Origin: Lasioglossum baleicum | Lineage: Eukaryota; Arthropoda; Insecta; Hymenoptera; Halictidae | Assembly: GCF_051020765.1 (NCBI RefSeq) | Contig: NC_134932.1 | Location: forward strand, 7,130,001 to 7,194,000 | Length of the DNA stretch: 64,000 bases | Direction: 5' to 3' | Part shown: piece by piece, positions 12,021 to 24,420 of the stretch | How positions within the stretch are numbered: position 1 is the stretch's first letter | Layout of the letters: every line of letters begins with the position of its first letter | The notes under the pieces: model-generated | The model's database searches: none | Seen by the model: only the letters and a program-made list of their open reading frames with translations | Told to the model about the DNA's origin: nothing | Translations under genes and position numbers: made by a program

Positions 12021-13535
12021 ATAAATTGACGATGAACTTTTCGGGCGCAAGGAAGGACAGCGTATGGGAAAGAAAGAGACGCGGAGAGTCGCAGTCGCTT
12101 TGACTGCGCGCGGTCTCTCTTTACACGCACTATCTATCTCTAGGTTCGGTTCGGCTTTCGAAGCTCAAAAAAAAGAAATAGCTACTCGTCTACGATAATC
12201 GCAAACGAATCTCCCCGAGGCTTTTGCGTTTATAGGGGATTTGCTGTATATACTAGATCATTTTGACCCGGTTCCGTCATTTTCGAGAAGCCCGAGGGCT
12301 AATTGAGAAGCTGAAGAATGAGCTGAAACTCGTTCAAGATGGATACCGTCCACTTTTATCGTTGCAATAAGCGTGTTGTCCCGAATAGGGCATTGCTACG
12401 TGTTCCCCGGGTAGGTAGAGTGGGCCAATTACTTTGAAATATCTGCACCCTTTTCAACAAGCCGGAAAAATGGCGGTCCCCGAGACGTACACGGCGCCGG
12501 TAGACGGGATTCAGCTTAAGTGGAACGTATGACCGACTTTCGAGCGTGGAAAAGCGATATATCGCAGTGTACGATGTATTTCCCGCTTAGTCTTGAGTTA
12601 TGATAGGGTACACGCTCTGCATCCGACAGCGATACTTATTGAGCGTCAGATTCGATGAAAATCAAACTAGAATCGTGGCCAGGTTACGTACAATCTGTCC
12701 CTTTCGATCCCGTTTCTCAATATTACGAAGCAGACGTCTTTCCTTATCGGCAAACAATAAGTCATGTTACGATTGATGAAGACAATTTTCATTTTTGCAT
12801 AATGCTCTGCAATCTACTTGTATAACAACAGTTTCCGAGGCTCAGATGTCGAGGACGCAGTGTTGAAAGCTGGATCCAGTAAGTGGATCACTTAAATGGA
12901 AAATGCTCCAACGTTATCGTCTTCCTCATATCCGCAACAAATGGATCCCTCAAGATGCCAAACTAGACAAACCCGCCCCGTTCGTGGAGATCTCAAGGGT
13001 GCAGAGCTCGCCGAAACACGAACAGCATTTGTCATCGTCCCATGTTGCGTAGCTAGCAAACTGCTATACTGGGTGAGTCACCTAATGCAAGTCATTTGAA
13101 TAATTCGTACAGTTCTGGGGAGAAGAAGGAATGTGTTAGGTTTCAAGAGAGTCGTTGTTGAACAAACTTTTCCGAGAAAATCGTTCTCGCTCCTGAAAAT
13201 ATTCTACACGAACGAGAAATCTACCTCCTGCAACCATATTATGGTACCGGCAAAAAGAGGTTCGTGTTACGTATCACTTACTGTACTCGCTCACGAAGTT
13301 TCATAATTATCGGAAGTCTCGGGTTCCCAACTTACTTATTAGATGACTCATCAGAAAACCGTACTCATTTTTGGAACAACTACCGATGTTCTCTTGCGCA
13401 AATGTGTATATGGTGTCGACGAAGTAATGATCGGTGCTAGAAAATTGTTGTCAATTTTGAAGTGTTTTTTTATATTCATGTTCTCAGTGGGTCACTGATC
13501 ACAATCAAGGTTACTGACCACATGTAGCATTGTTG
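12021..13535. other. Gene-free stretch
   Basis: No transposon termini, tandem repeats or convincing exons found. Confidence 0.4.
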
Positions 13536-13543
13536 GTCACAAC

Positions 13544-14746
13544 CAGAGATGGGCAAACATTTTATTTAAATAAAAATTTCGAATAAAGTGGGTTTGTTCG
13601 TGGAAAGTCTTCGAATAAATCTTTCGAATAATTTTCGGCCAGGTCGACGAAGGCGTCGGTAACCGTGGCCAAGTGGTGCAATAAACACGGCCGAGCAACC
13701 CTACGCCCAGTCAGGTATATCGGTACATAATTCAATTGCAAAACTTGTTTATTTTTCATAATTTTTTCATGGAAGTGGCGCCAGTTGGTTCGTGGCGTTC
13801 CTCCGATTAAAATGACACTAAACTCGATGGAATTTGGATTGTGTCTAGTGGTTTTATTCGTAAAATTACTCGAATACTTCGAAGACCACTGGACCATTAA
13901 AACCAACTAGACAAAGTCTAAATCCTATCGAGTTTAGTGTCATTTTAATCGGAAGAACGCTACGAACTAGCTGGCGCCACTTCCATGAAAAAATTATTAA
14001 AAATAAACAAGTTTTACAATTGAATTACACACCAATGTATACTTGACTAGACGTCAAGTTGCTCGGCCATGTTTATTGCACCCCTTTGCCACGGCTAGCG
14101 ACGCCTTCGTCGGCCTGGCAGAAAATTATGCGAAGGATTTATTCGAAGACTTTCCACGCGAATAATTTTACGAATAAACCCACTTTGTTCGAAATTTTTA
14201 TTTGCATAAAATTTTTGCCGCCTGCTCTTTACTTTACCGGACTCAAAGTTTGTACCTTTCTCCTACGAATTATGATATATTTGGTATGTAATCCAGTAGA
14301 TTTGTACCCGGCGCGGATGCAGATCGAAGTTTCGAACCTTTAGGATGAATAGTTGAGAAGCTATGGTCGCTTAAAGTTGAGCATATTTCCAATTTCTTGA
14401 CAGGTAAGGGCGCCGCCATATTGGTTTGTAGTGACACTCGTACGCCGGTTACCGAGTTGGTTAGGAGTTGGGATTAAATCGAGGGGCGGGGGCGACAAGG
14501 TACGCGGCTCGCGGTCGTCACTACAAACCAATATGGCGGCCCCTTACCTGTCAAAAACACTGCAGACTGCTCAACTTTAAGCAAGCATAACTCCTGAACC
14601 ATTGATCCTACAGGATCGAAACTTCGATCTGCATCCGCGCCGGGTACGAATCTACTGGATTACATCCCCATACATCATAATTCGTAGGAGAAAGGTACTA
14701 ATTTTGAGTCCGGTACAGTAAAGTTTACCCTTTTTGCCCATCTCTG
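13544..14746. mobile_element. Composite hAT element made of two fold-backs
   Basis: It begins CAGAGATGGGCAAA and ends TTGCCCATCTCTG, and is flanked by the exact octamer gtcacaac (13536-13543 and 14747-14754). Inside are two separate palindromes. The first, 13544 to about 14217, has arms carrying the aaattttatt/attcgaa motifs and a segment around gtggcgcca. The second, about 14225-14732, has arms with tactttaccggactc and a CCATATTGGTTTGTAGTGAC stretch. No transposase frame is present. The 8-bp TSD shows that the whole composite jumped as one unit. A decayed relative is at 55590-55990. Confidence 0.9.
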
Positions 14747-14754
14747 GTCACAAC

Positions 14755-15259
14755 TAAGATCATAAATAAGCACATTGAATAAATAGAGTTGCCAATATGT
14801 TGCTAAAAAATGCTCCAAGTATGAAGGACCATAACTTATTCGACGCTGTATACGTCGACGAGAAGCAGGGGCCGACGGTGGATAGGAGGATACGAAATTT
14901 CCTCGTCGCGAGACGTTCCTGGCAAAACGTACGAGGCTCGTTCGACGTTCCTTTCGAGCCCTCCGACCCGTCGATCGCGTGTCCCCGAAACTCGTATGAA
15001 TACGTGGAAAAATAGGTGGAAGTAACCTCTTCGGGGTAAACTACCGTCGAGGGAGGAGCGCGCAGGGTTTCGAACGGCGTGTTACGAATTCCAGATACGG
15101 CTCGCGTTCCAAACTCGTACCCCGCCGCCAACCCTTCTTCCGAGGGTTGCTCGGAACCCCTGGCACCCGGAGAGACAGAGTTGTCTCTGAAAAGCTATCT
15201 GAAGAGCCATCTAATATTTGCAGCGATGCCCACGGTGTAAGAGAGACAGAGAAAAAGAT

Positions 15260-15301
<42 letters not shown>

Positions 15302-15937
15302 GGCATATCCACCACCACGCATAAAGAGGAATTCTGTTTGCCGGTGCCCCGGGGACCCGCGGCCGATTCCTAAGAAAGGGAAAACTTATAAGTGGATTAC
15401 AAGCCGGAGGGACCTGAATGGAAGTTCGTGCCGTTTTTTCCCGCACGGAATTCGCGGGCGAAACGCAAAGAGGGGCGGACTTTAGCAACCGGCATAAATT
15501 CCGGCGCTCGGATATTGAACGTTTCTAAGGCGAAGGGCTTCAAACCGGGTCCGCCGGTACTTTTGATAAGGGTTTCGCCGGGGACCAGTCTCTCGCTACA
15601 TTTTTCCAGATCGTGAAACATACACATGTTAATATCCTCGGGCAAACATGCCGGAAAATATGAAGACCCCGGGGTGGGGGACGTTCACAACGAAAGTTAT
15701 AGGATACCCGGGGGGACAGATCAGAACCAATTTGATCCTGCAATCATTTCGGGGACGAAAGACAAATTTTCAAATGAGGGTCCGAAATTCTTTTTTACGA
15801 GATAAGGGATGTTTCACTTGACACATGGGCGGAGAGATTCTTCTCCCTTTTTTTTATAAAAGGAACCGATTTATGATTTTAACCAGAAAAGTGTTCCGAG
15901 TACGATTCTAATCGTAAACAAAAAAAAGTCATCACTA
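14755..15937. other. Gene-free stretch
   Basis: GC-rich at 14830-15600. Apart from the GA microsatellite, no repeat or coding exon is supported. Confidence 0.4.
15262..15299. repeat. (GA)n microsatellite
   Basis: Roughly 17 uninterrupted GA dinucleotides. Confidence 0.95.
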
Positions 15938-16134
15938 GACTGCGGATCTTCATGCAAAATAAACATTGTCTTCATCGATTACAAGCCACAGGAAGCAAAT
16001 AAAAAATTCTTTCTTCTTTTAATTATCTTATTAAGCTGAAACTAATACACCGATGTCCTTAGATCGTTTTAATATGTCCACTGCTTTAAATCGTACGTGT
16101 CTATTTTTCTCATAAATGCATAAAATCCGCAGTC
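15938..16134. mobile_element. GACTGCGG-family MITE, 197 bp
   Basis: Ends GACTGCGGATCTTCATGCA and TGCATAAAATCCGCAGTC, with TA on both sides (15936-15937, 16135-16136). The TA duplication suggests mobilisation by a Tc1/mariner-type transposase. No coding capacity. Complete reference copy for the family in this window. Confidence 0.85.
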
Positions 16135-16136
16135 TA

Positions 16137-16554
16137 GTCATCGCATAAGAAATCAAAGAACAGCGTTAGTGTCGTGACTGACATTTAATTGAATGAAAAT
16201 CGTGTTCGGCAAATAATTCTCGTGATAGCCCCCGAGGTCTGCCACAGGCGACCAAGAAACGTGTGCACGGCCTCGCATCGAATTTTTTTGCCCCCCTGCG
16301 GGAAAGTTAATTACTGCGCGAGGTATCGACGGATTACAGTTACGTTTTCCTGTGGCGCCGCACGCAACTCGGACCAGGAAAAAGGCCGATGCACGCCGTT
16401 GGTTGGAGTTTTCCCTGCAAGTTATAGCTGCGGTAATATTCAGAAAATTACTTACCAACTAGTCCCCGGGCGAGCACCAATTCCCTAGGATTTCCGTGAC
16501 CTGCAGAGAAAAATGCGACGTGTAAGTACCAATTTTTATTTCTGTAAATAGATC
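16137..16554. other. Gene-free stretch
   Basis: GC-rich in the middle. Nothing recognised. Confidence 0.4.
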
Positions 16555-17284
16555 AAGGTGGAGTGGGGTAAGTCCGTCTACGGGGCAAGTCCGTTAATTG
16601 GTTATTTTTATTATAATATGAACGAAATTTCTCCAGCTTGTATTTATTAATGTAGTATAAGTTAGTGTGAACTATTCGACATAGATTAAAGGTATTTTCA
16701 CGTGCGAGATACACGTACAACTTTGAGGTTACCCTGAACGTGCAATAGTTCACAAGTTATTAATATATTCTGTGTTGTTATTTTACGTAAGGACAACAAA
16801 TATTGATGTAGGTTTACATTAAATAAACCGTTTTTATTGTGTTTTATTAAATTTATTGAGAAAAACACTAAGATGATCTTGCCCCGTAAATATTACCACA
16901 CGGGGCAAGTCCGTACTATCACGGTGGGGTAAGTTCGTACTGTATGAGTAACTATAAAACTTGACAATGTATTTAATTCAATAAGAAGCATTTTGTAGCA
17001 GGCTAACAATTCTTTTCTTGCCCCGTAGCACTTGAAACAAGGTTCGAAAGCACATTTTTAACTCTCAGAGATGGACTTGCCCCATTTTTCGTCTCAGTTG
17101 ACACTTTGTACAATATCCTATCAAAATGATAATTCTCAAGCAAAATTAGAATCCTACATAATACTAATTCATCAGTAATAACTGTGGCAAGAGTTTGATA
17201 CCAAGAACATTAAGTTTTTACAAACCAGACTGAAAATACATCAGTTTAAAGTCCAACTGGGGCGGACTTACCCCACTCTACCTT
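16555..17284. mobile_element. DNA transposon with AAGGTRGAGTGGGGTAAGTC termini
   Basis: The left end AAGGTGGAGTGGGGTAAGTC and the right end (reverse complement) AAGGTAGAGTGGGGTAAGTC form good terminal inverted repeats. The motifs ggggcaagtccg and ggtggggtaagttcgtac recur internally around 16580, 16900 and 16920. The AT-rich interior lacks a reading frame. Superfamily and target duplication are not clear. Confidence 0.7.
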
Positions 17285-18034
17285 ACTTCGAAATGGAATT
17301 TTTCAGATGCGCAGTAAAAGTGTTGTTACAAGAATGAATTTGTCGCAATTATACCTAGAGGAAAATTCAATGAAAAACCGCATAATTTCTCAGGAATCGT
17401 GGTTAGTCAATTAAACTGGGCTGTCCAGTGTTCGAAGTCGAAACACGAAACGAATGTTCCTGCCGAGTAGCTCGGAGAGATCGAGTTCCGCAGGAACAAA
17501 TCTTCCAGTTGAACGGTGAAAGCTCCACGACCAAATAAACCGCGAAAACATCGAAGAAGGAGGCGCCCAGGGGCGGGGGAGGAAGTACTACACGCGAGAA
17601 TACGCGAACCTTGGTAATTAACACCGGTCGCCCGTTCCTGTTTCGCGACGGGTACGGAGTTCATCAATCATCGAGACCTTGGCTTCACGCTAATCTTTTT
17701 CCCAGATGTTTCTCTTTATTTTTATTCATTTCTAAACCTAAGAGACTGCCGTGGTTCGTTGACCATATGCTAATTCGCTTATGCGATCCTATCCCAGATG
17801 CTTTTTGCGGCGGCATTGGATATTAATGATCGACAAGCCATGCTCGGTCATCTCGTTAGCATCGGAAGCGTCCAACTTTGCAACTTGACTTTGCGAAATG
17901 GAGGAATCTGCGCTGGTCGTGGATATGCAAATCTCTGATACACGGAGTTTCGTGGTTTGCTTAGAGAAGTGTTAGCTTGTAAGATAAATTTTAACGAAAG
18001 TAAATAATCTAATGAATATACGCGTTCAACTATT
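17285..18034. other. Gene-free stretch
   Basis: Nothing beyond short open frames seen. It may hold the 3' flank of the candidate exon at 18035-18256. Confidence 0.35.
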
Positions 18035-18256
18035 TTATTTCTCAAAGCGTTCAGGGAGTTTGAAGCCGTTAGGTTCCCATATCGTTTGCTGGGTACTGTT
18101 CAATTGATAATTAAGGGCCGTGTCCCTTATCTCTTGCATCTCTTCCATCAGCATCATCGTGAGAGCACCGTCAACCAAGAATAGATCAAACAACTTGATC
18201 GTGACTCGGCGTAACAGAGACTTCTCTTCGAAGTATCGCGAGTCATGATTTTCCAT
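18035..18256 (-). CDS. Candidate 3'-terminal coding exon, unknown protein
   Basis: On the minus strand, 73 codons run from an ATG to a TAA that overlaps an AATAAA motif (gagaaataaaatag). The translation is balanced rather than low-complexity (Met-rich segment ALTMMLMEEMQEIRDTALNY, ending NGFKLPERFEK), and codon third positions are mixed with many G/C endings. The frame stays open about 25 codons upstream of the ATG, so the true start could be in an earlier exon, possibly behind the tattaatttctctcatggaaag acceptor-like sequence. I do not recognise a family. It could be a real terminal exon, an exon relic or chance. Confidence 0.25.
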   Translation of the reverse strand: MENHDSRYFEEKSLLRRVTIKLFDLFLVDGALTMMLMEEMQEIRDTALNYQLNSTQQTIWEPNGFKLPERFEK

Positions 18257-18578
18257 CTTTCCAGCGTTTCCAAGTCCTACTCTGCTCCCATCGTCCTTTC
18301 CATGAGAGAAATTAATACCACACGCGATGGGTCACACAGAGCAACACATGGCGAGCGTGATTTGTGATCGAGGGGGAGCTATTATCTCGATCAGCTGGAG
18401 CCGACGGCAGGCTCTACATCGAAAGCTACTTTCCGTGGGGTACGGTCCACCCGGTAGACCAATGTCACGGATGATTCATCAAAATAATAATATCAGGAAC
18501 GTCGTATTTGTCATACGCCACGGAACAGTGGTCGTGGTAACATACTGTTAGAAAGTAGTGGAAAAACGAGATCAAAGA

Positions 18579-18610
18579 TTAACACTAAACCTGCCACGCA
18601 TGTGAACACA
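18579..18610. mobile_element. Solo end of a piggyBac-like MITE
   Basis: TTAA followed by CACTAAACCTGCCACGCATG, matching the start of the CACTAAACC family. No partner end was found downstream. Confidence 0.45.
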
Positions 18611-19296
18611 TTTTTATTCCAGTAACAGTATTAATAACTGTTTTACATCTTCAACGGTGTGAGAAATAGTCCAGCATTTCCATCACGGCTTGCGAATCAA
18701 CGGAAATTCGCGCTAACAGAAGGAATGAGGAGGAGTTTGCTGCGAGTCACGGCTGAGATTAGGAAGAGATATTGGTCGAGGACACCGGAGCCGACGGATC
18801 ATCTGTAAATTGTCAACGGTGGACGAAATTAGTGGAAGACAGGGGCGGACAGTTAGCGACGGCGTCTCGTTGGATGATCTGAGGACGGGTAAAATTGACG
18901 CCGCTCGCTGCCAAAACCGACGGGGTTCTATGTAGGGCGGTTGTTTCCGCCGCCGGAAAATTAATACCAACTGGCGTCGCGAATGAAATTAGCACCAATT
19001 GCGGCCGCGGGGCAAAAATACTGGCATTTGCGGTCGAAGCTGGCGCCGCCGCTCGCAGTCGTAAGTGACATCAGTGCCCGCTAATTATGCGAGCTCTCGT
19101 ATTCCGGTGCTTCATGATGCCAGACGATGTCTACCGAAAAATTGGAATCGCTACATTTGCTAATTAGAATCGTCTGCAGGCTGACCTGAACGTATACATT
19201 GTGTAACAAAAAGACACAGTGGCAACACAGTGTAAATTATCCATTATGGCCATAGTTTAATTAAACTGCACATTTCATTTCTCCCTAGATACGCTA
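18611..19296. other. Gene-free stretch
   Basis: GC-rich around 18740-19080 with no recognisable element. Confidence 0.4.
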
Positions 19297-19916
19297 ACGA
19301 GCATAACTGATTCAACACACTTTAAATCAGAATAACTTTTTTATGAATGGACGAAACGACTTCAATTTTCTGTGTAAGGCTAGATGAATTAGTTCAGTAA
19401 ATGACGTCTAAAACATATGTAGAAAAAATGCATTTGATCGGAATTGTGAAAAACAATAGTAAAAATTGATTTATACGACTTTTTTTAGCTGGGCCTATAA
19501 CGAAAATTTAAAAGATGTGTTTAGTCAACTCGTATAAATTATATACGCTCCGAAAATTTCATTGAAATTGGTTAATTGGTTTACAAGTTATAATCGATCA
19601 AAAATGGTAAACAGACCAAAAGTTTTGAAAAATTGCAATTTTTACCACTTTCGATCCGTTTATAACTCGTGAACCAATTAACGAATTTCAATGAAATCTT
19701 CACAGCGCATATCATTTATACGAGTTGATCAAACACATCTTTTAAATTTTCGTTATTGGCCCAGCTGAAAAAGTAGTAAAATGCATTTTCTCAAAATATT
19801 TTGTAGTCGTCATTTACTAAACTAATTCTTCTAGCCCTACAGAGAAATTGAAGTCGTTTGGTCCATTCATAAAAAAGTTATTCTGATTTAAAGTGTGTTG
19901 AATCAGTTATGCTCGT
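19297..19916. repeat. Long fold-back element, arms of about 290 bp
   Basis: The left arm starts acgagcataactgattcaac and the right arm ends with its complement. The two arms are complementary over almost their whole length, with the turn near 19600-19640. The arms carry gggcctataacgaaaattt and aatttcattgaaattggtta phrases that also appear, diverged, in the fold-backs at 26176-26732 and 46347-46984. Confidence 0.85.
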
Positions 19917-20667
19917 TGTACACATCGTATACAACCAAAATTGAGGAGCGACAGTGTGGACAAAGCTTAAGATTGTCACTGAAATACATGACGGTGCCAA
20001 GTGTGTTCAATCATTGAGTAATTTCGACGAGAGAACGAGGTGGACTGTTCGCTGGAGTATGTAATTAAACTAATTATTTGTGATGGGAATAGGTTTTACG
20101 TGAATATATGGATTCCGTTGATCGTTTTCGAGAATAGATCAGCAGCTCGTGACAAATTCAGCGTGACGGTCGGTTGGATACCATCAGGGCCATTTTTCGC
20201 AGCGCGACGCTCGATGAAATTCAAGCGTTAATTGCAACCGGCCGCGCGGAGTGCGAGAATGAAGTGGCAATTACCGGACATCGGCCGGCGAAACGTTCCG
20301 CGCGCCACTTTCCTACACATATTTCCTTTTCATTTTCGGTTAGCAGCTTTTTGTTTCCACTTTGCTGGCGTTTTGCTCCTGCTTTTATTCGATGAGCAGC
20401 TGGAGCTTTACGCTGGGGGCTATAATGATAGAAATAAATAGAAGTATCACTTATCCTTCACCGTTAATTCGAGGAAATTCTGACGCGGAGAATCGAATGA
20501 TTTTTACCGAATTGGAGTTGAGTATTTCAATATAGCACTAAAGAGAGAAATTACCGAAAGAGGGAGTGTTTGATGCCTCACCTTGTATGTACTGATCTTT
20601 TTTCATTTTATGGATATGAAATTGATATAATACTCCATACAATACTTAAATATTTAGTGATTGGTTA
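19917..20667. other. Gene-free stretch
   Basis: Some GC-rich DNA at 20180-20420. Nothing recognised. Confidence 0.4.
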
Positions 20668-20675
20668 GACACCAA

Positions 20676-21241
20676 CAGACTTAATCGATTAAAATTTTAA
20701 TCAAGATTGATTGAGTAATGTGTACGATTAAAACAGTAATCATTGAAAAATCGGCCATTGATTCAATCGATTGATGAAGTTAATCGTTAATCGTAAATCG
20801 TTGATTAAAAGAAGAAATAATTGAAAAATCGGAGACTGATTCAATCGATTGACGAAGTTAATCGTCAATCGTTGATTAAAAGAAGAAATCATCGAAAAAT
20901 CGACGATTGATTCGATCGATTGATGATGTTAATCGCCATACGGTCTATCCATAAATTGTAATAAGGAGGGAGATAGAGACAGAGAGCGGAGATGGAGAAT
21001 TGACAGAAATATATCTCAACAAAATCTTTCAGTCTACATTTTTTTCAATATATTATCCGTATTTCATTTAAAAGTTTCGGCAGTTAATCATTAATCAATT
21101 ATCCGATTGACGATTACAATTGAAAGGAATATAATCGTTAATCGCAATTAACGACTAAAGTAGGAGATTAATTTGTTAACTGCGATTAACGATTGAAGTA
21201 GAAAATTCGTCAATCGTTGATTAAATTTTTGCCCAACTCTG
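20676..21241. mobile_element. hAT MITE, relative of 7685-8076
   Basis: The right end TTGCCCAACTCTG is intact. The left end CAGACTTAATCGATTAAAAT lacks the GTTGGGCA part present in the sister copy. The flanking octamers gacaccaa (20668-20675) and gataccaa (21242-21249) differ at one base, as expected for an ageing 8-bp TSD. The interior has repeated GATTGATTCAATCGATTGA-type blocks about 60 bp apart, and an insertion near 20940-21040. Confidence 0.8.
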
Positions 21242-21264
21242 GATACCAACATATTTAATAATTA

Positions 21265-21462
21265 GACTGCGTATTTTATGCATTTATGACGAAAATGGAC
21301 ACGTACAATTTAAAGCAGTGGACAAATTAAGAAGATTTAAAGACATTAGTGTATTAATTTCAGCTAAATAAGACAATTAAAAGAAGAAAGGAATTTCTAT
21401 TTGGCTCCTGTGTCTTGCAATCAATGCAAACCTTTTTTTATTTTGCATAAAGATCCGCAGTC
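21265..21462. mobile_element. GACTGCGG-family MITE, 198 bp
   Basis: Ends GACTGCGTATTTTATGCA and TGCATAAAGATCCGCAGTC, flanked by TA at 21263-21264 and 21463-21464. Confidence 0.8.
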
Positions 21463-21464
21463 TA

Positions 21465-21546
21465 TTAATAATATAAACAATATTTTGAATAATGATAGAG
21501 CAATTTTTAATGGTGCCTCAGAGTCACCACTCGAGTGCTAAGGATT
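21465..21546. mobile_element. Fragment of TTAACCC piggyBac-like MITE
   Basis: The segment tttttaatggtgcctcagagtcaccactcg, ending before TTAA-like gattaat, matches the right-hand part of the element at 62204-62619. Confidence 0.45.
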
Positions 21547-22499
21547 AATCCTCTGCATGCGATTAATTAGGAAAAATAGCACGAGACCCGATAATCCGGA
21601 TTTCCTCGATAATTACGGTTCGTCTGGAGATAGAGGGTTGAAAGTAGGCTTCAAGCTTCTTGATAAGGTATCGAACAATTTAATTTGTACGGTTGACACA
21701 CGAACAAGCGTGAGTACCACACGTAAGTTGCTCGAATGAAATGGTCACACCTCGTAGAATCCCCTTTCCCCAGAAACTCACCGACCCGCCATAAAATCGA
21801 TCATTTCCAAGTAACAACTCCGAGGGTCACCGCGAGTATTCTCGATGCATCGAAACGCACTCACTCTCCCTCTTTCTCCCTGTCTCCCTGCATTTCTCCC
21901 TTTCTATAGCGGGACCGTGAAGCAATTAGGCAGCGGCGAACACGCGTGTAATACTCGGGATAATGCGTCCACGGAGGGAGATCCGTCCGGGTCTCTAAAA
22001 ACCATTCGGAAACTTTACGATACACCGGCAGCATATAACGGCGGATTAAGTCACGGGACCAGGGAGCGTCCCCGTTTTCGTCCTGTTTTGCACCGTGTCG
22101 GAACACCGTACTGCGCCTTGGGGACTTTCCCTCTAGCCAGGGGGCAGAGGGGCGAATCGCTCGTATAAAAATACCATTATCAAACGTCTAGACACGGACA
22201 ACCAATACGCTGTCGCGGCGGAGACAGCCGCCCCTTGGTTTCAATGCAGCCTTGCCTTCAGGCTCGATAGCTCCAACACATTTATAACACTCGACAATTT
22301 CCACTCGCTGTGTCTCTTTGCCACTTCCGCATAATGTAGTTTAAAACGTTGACCAACGTTCATCCCCTAAGAAATTCCACAGCTTCAAAGTACATGTTCG
22401 GATGTAGACATAAATTCGATCGTTTTTAAGAGTGTTCGTATATTATTGCGAGTAGGTTCGCCAGCCGACCGAGTTTCCCCGGATTTGTCCTACTTTTTA
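21547..22499. other. Gene-free stretch
   Basis: A CT-rich stretch at 21860-21905 and GC-rich DNA to 22260. No supported exon. Confidence 0.4.
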
Positions 22500-22542
22500 A
22501 TGCATAAGTATGGGTTTAAAAAAAAAGAAAAAAAAAGAAAGT

Positions 22543-22639
22543 ACATGTACTTTTTCTTTAGTATGTGTCGAAATGTTGTCACGAATGTTGGTTTCTTTTC
22601 ACCGCGCCGCTATCATCGATCCTCGCCGCTCCACTATAA
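22543..22639. mobile_element. Fragment of TATAGTGGAGCGGCG MITE
   Basis: Contains ttctttagtatgtgtcgaaa and gccgctccactataa, matching 36666-36810 in inverted orientation. Confidence 0.55.
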
Positions 22640-22763
22640 AATGCACCCTTACTGTTTGGAGTACTGATCGGATTTTGTTCAAATTTGAATATGTTGTGGT
22701 CTTTAGTGACCTATGAATTATAAGAGATACCGGAATGAAATTTGCACTATAATTAATATATGA

Positions 22764-23480
22764 GCCGTTTATTTTGAAAGTGACCTAAGTCCATTTGTCA
22801 GTTGTTTGATGTTAAGGTAGTAGCTCTGTTTTTAAAAGAGGGAAACAATTCTAACGGAGAAACAATAAATTGGTTAAAAATATACTGGAAGCGTGTTTTG
22901 AGAAATGAATCATATAAAATTTTCTATAAGATATCAATGGATGAGAATGCAGAGTTTTATTTATTTAAATTCGAAAATATTGTATTGACTTTATGAACCA
23001 CTTTATATAGATATAAGACAAATTACAACAGCGAAATACAAGGATACACAAAATGTAAATTAGGAGTAAATTGTTATGTAATTTATATATGTAGTTCGAA
23101 GATTTCCTGAATTGCATAGATGGTGTTTTTCAAGTTTCGTAATAAAATATCAAATAAATTGAATATTGTTTTTAAAATTCGAAGCATTTTACATTATATC
23201 GAATGGACTTGGGCTGTTCGAAATTTTATGACAAATCTAGTTGTTAACTTTGAAAGTGGCTCAAGAGTCCATTCTTGGTAAGATCACACATATTATTCAC
23301 TTAATAATTGCTATTATTTTAATAGGAATTGTGAATTTAATTCTCTTAAATACACTGGTATCCTAGAGTGTGATACATTGGTATCCTGTACATATATTTT
23401 TAATTTCATTGAAACGCGAGATCTTGAATATCTCAATTTAAACTGATATGGACTTAGGCCACTTTCAAAAAAAAAGCGGC
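22764..23480. mobile_element. DNA transposon with GCCGYTTWTTTTGAAAGTG termini
   Basis: The left end gccgtttattttgaaagtga, then cctaagtccat, is matched by the inverted right end atggacttaggccactttc ... gcggc. A second, diverged pair lies inside (23203-23226 and 23249-23272), suggesting internal duplication of the termini. The interior is AT-rich and non-coding. Superfamily unknown. Confidence 0.55.
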
Positions 23481-24373
23481 ACATATGTACATATATTGTC
23501 CGGAACCCTAATTGCGAGTGACTGTAAGTGTAAAGTTAATGTCGAGTCCGGCTCTTCATGTAGAATCACAAAGGTTGAACGTGTAAATTCGTTGGTAGGA
23601 TGGGAATTTGTTTGGAGTACGTCTGCAAAAATGAGTATTCGCGTGAGTAACAACCGTAGTCTGGTGCTAATTGAATTGTTTTCATTCCGAGATGGAGAAT
23701 AGCCGACGGACAGCGTGGATTCTACGTGCGTCGGACCGTGAACTACGCAAGCGTTCGTTCCGTGCGAGGCGAGGCGAGGCGAGGGTGTGTATCGATTAGA
23801 ACGTTCGAACTCGTTCCGCGTTACTTCCGAATCGCCGGCACGTCGGCCCGCGAATAATCAGATCGCCAATTAAACGGTCCAATTAAAATAATAAATCAGC
23901 GCCAATTGGCCGCGGATCCACGGCTGTATTTTATTCTACGTGGCAGCTCGACGCGCCGCGCCACCGCTGCTTCGTGTTCCCTTTTTTCGGTTACCATTCT
24001 TGTCCCTTTGCACCCGCTGCTCCAACCAGAAACCCGATCGCCTGTTCGCTTATTGTGAGCAACATTAAACACGCAAGAAATACGTTCGATCCTTGTTTAA
24101 CATAATAGGCGACACATATTTAAATGGGAGATACATATGCTTCACATATAGGGTTGCCAGATCTTCTGTATTTGAACTTGATCTTTAGGTACCTATAGAA
24201 ATTTTCAAAAATCTTTGAATAAGAATGTTTAAAATGTGCTGTGTACCTCTCTTACTTGAACTCCTATATTTTGAGCGTATCTTATATAATTGCAGTTTTC
24301 ACTACTTCTTCTATATTTGGATAAAACATTTCTGGCAACCCTATTCACATATGATTGCGAGCCATTTACTTCT
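23481..24373. other. Gene-free stretch
   Basis: A short (GAGGC)n run at 23764-23783 in a GC-rich block (23700-24010), then AT-rich DNA. Confidence 0.4.
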
Positions 24374-24420
24374 TTAACACTAAACCTACCACGAGAGGTC
24401 AAATGACCCATTTCAGATCT
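24374..24420. mobile_element. Left end of piggyBac-like MITE
   Basis: TTAA (24374-24377) then CACTAAACCTACCACGAGAG, followed by gtcaaatgaccc, as in the copies at 30529 and 49335. The right end was not found within 400 bp. Confidence 0.55.
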
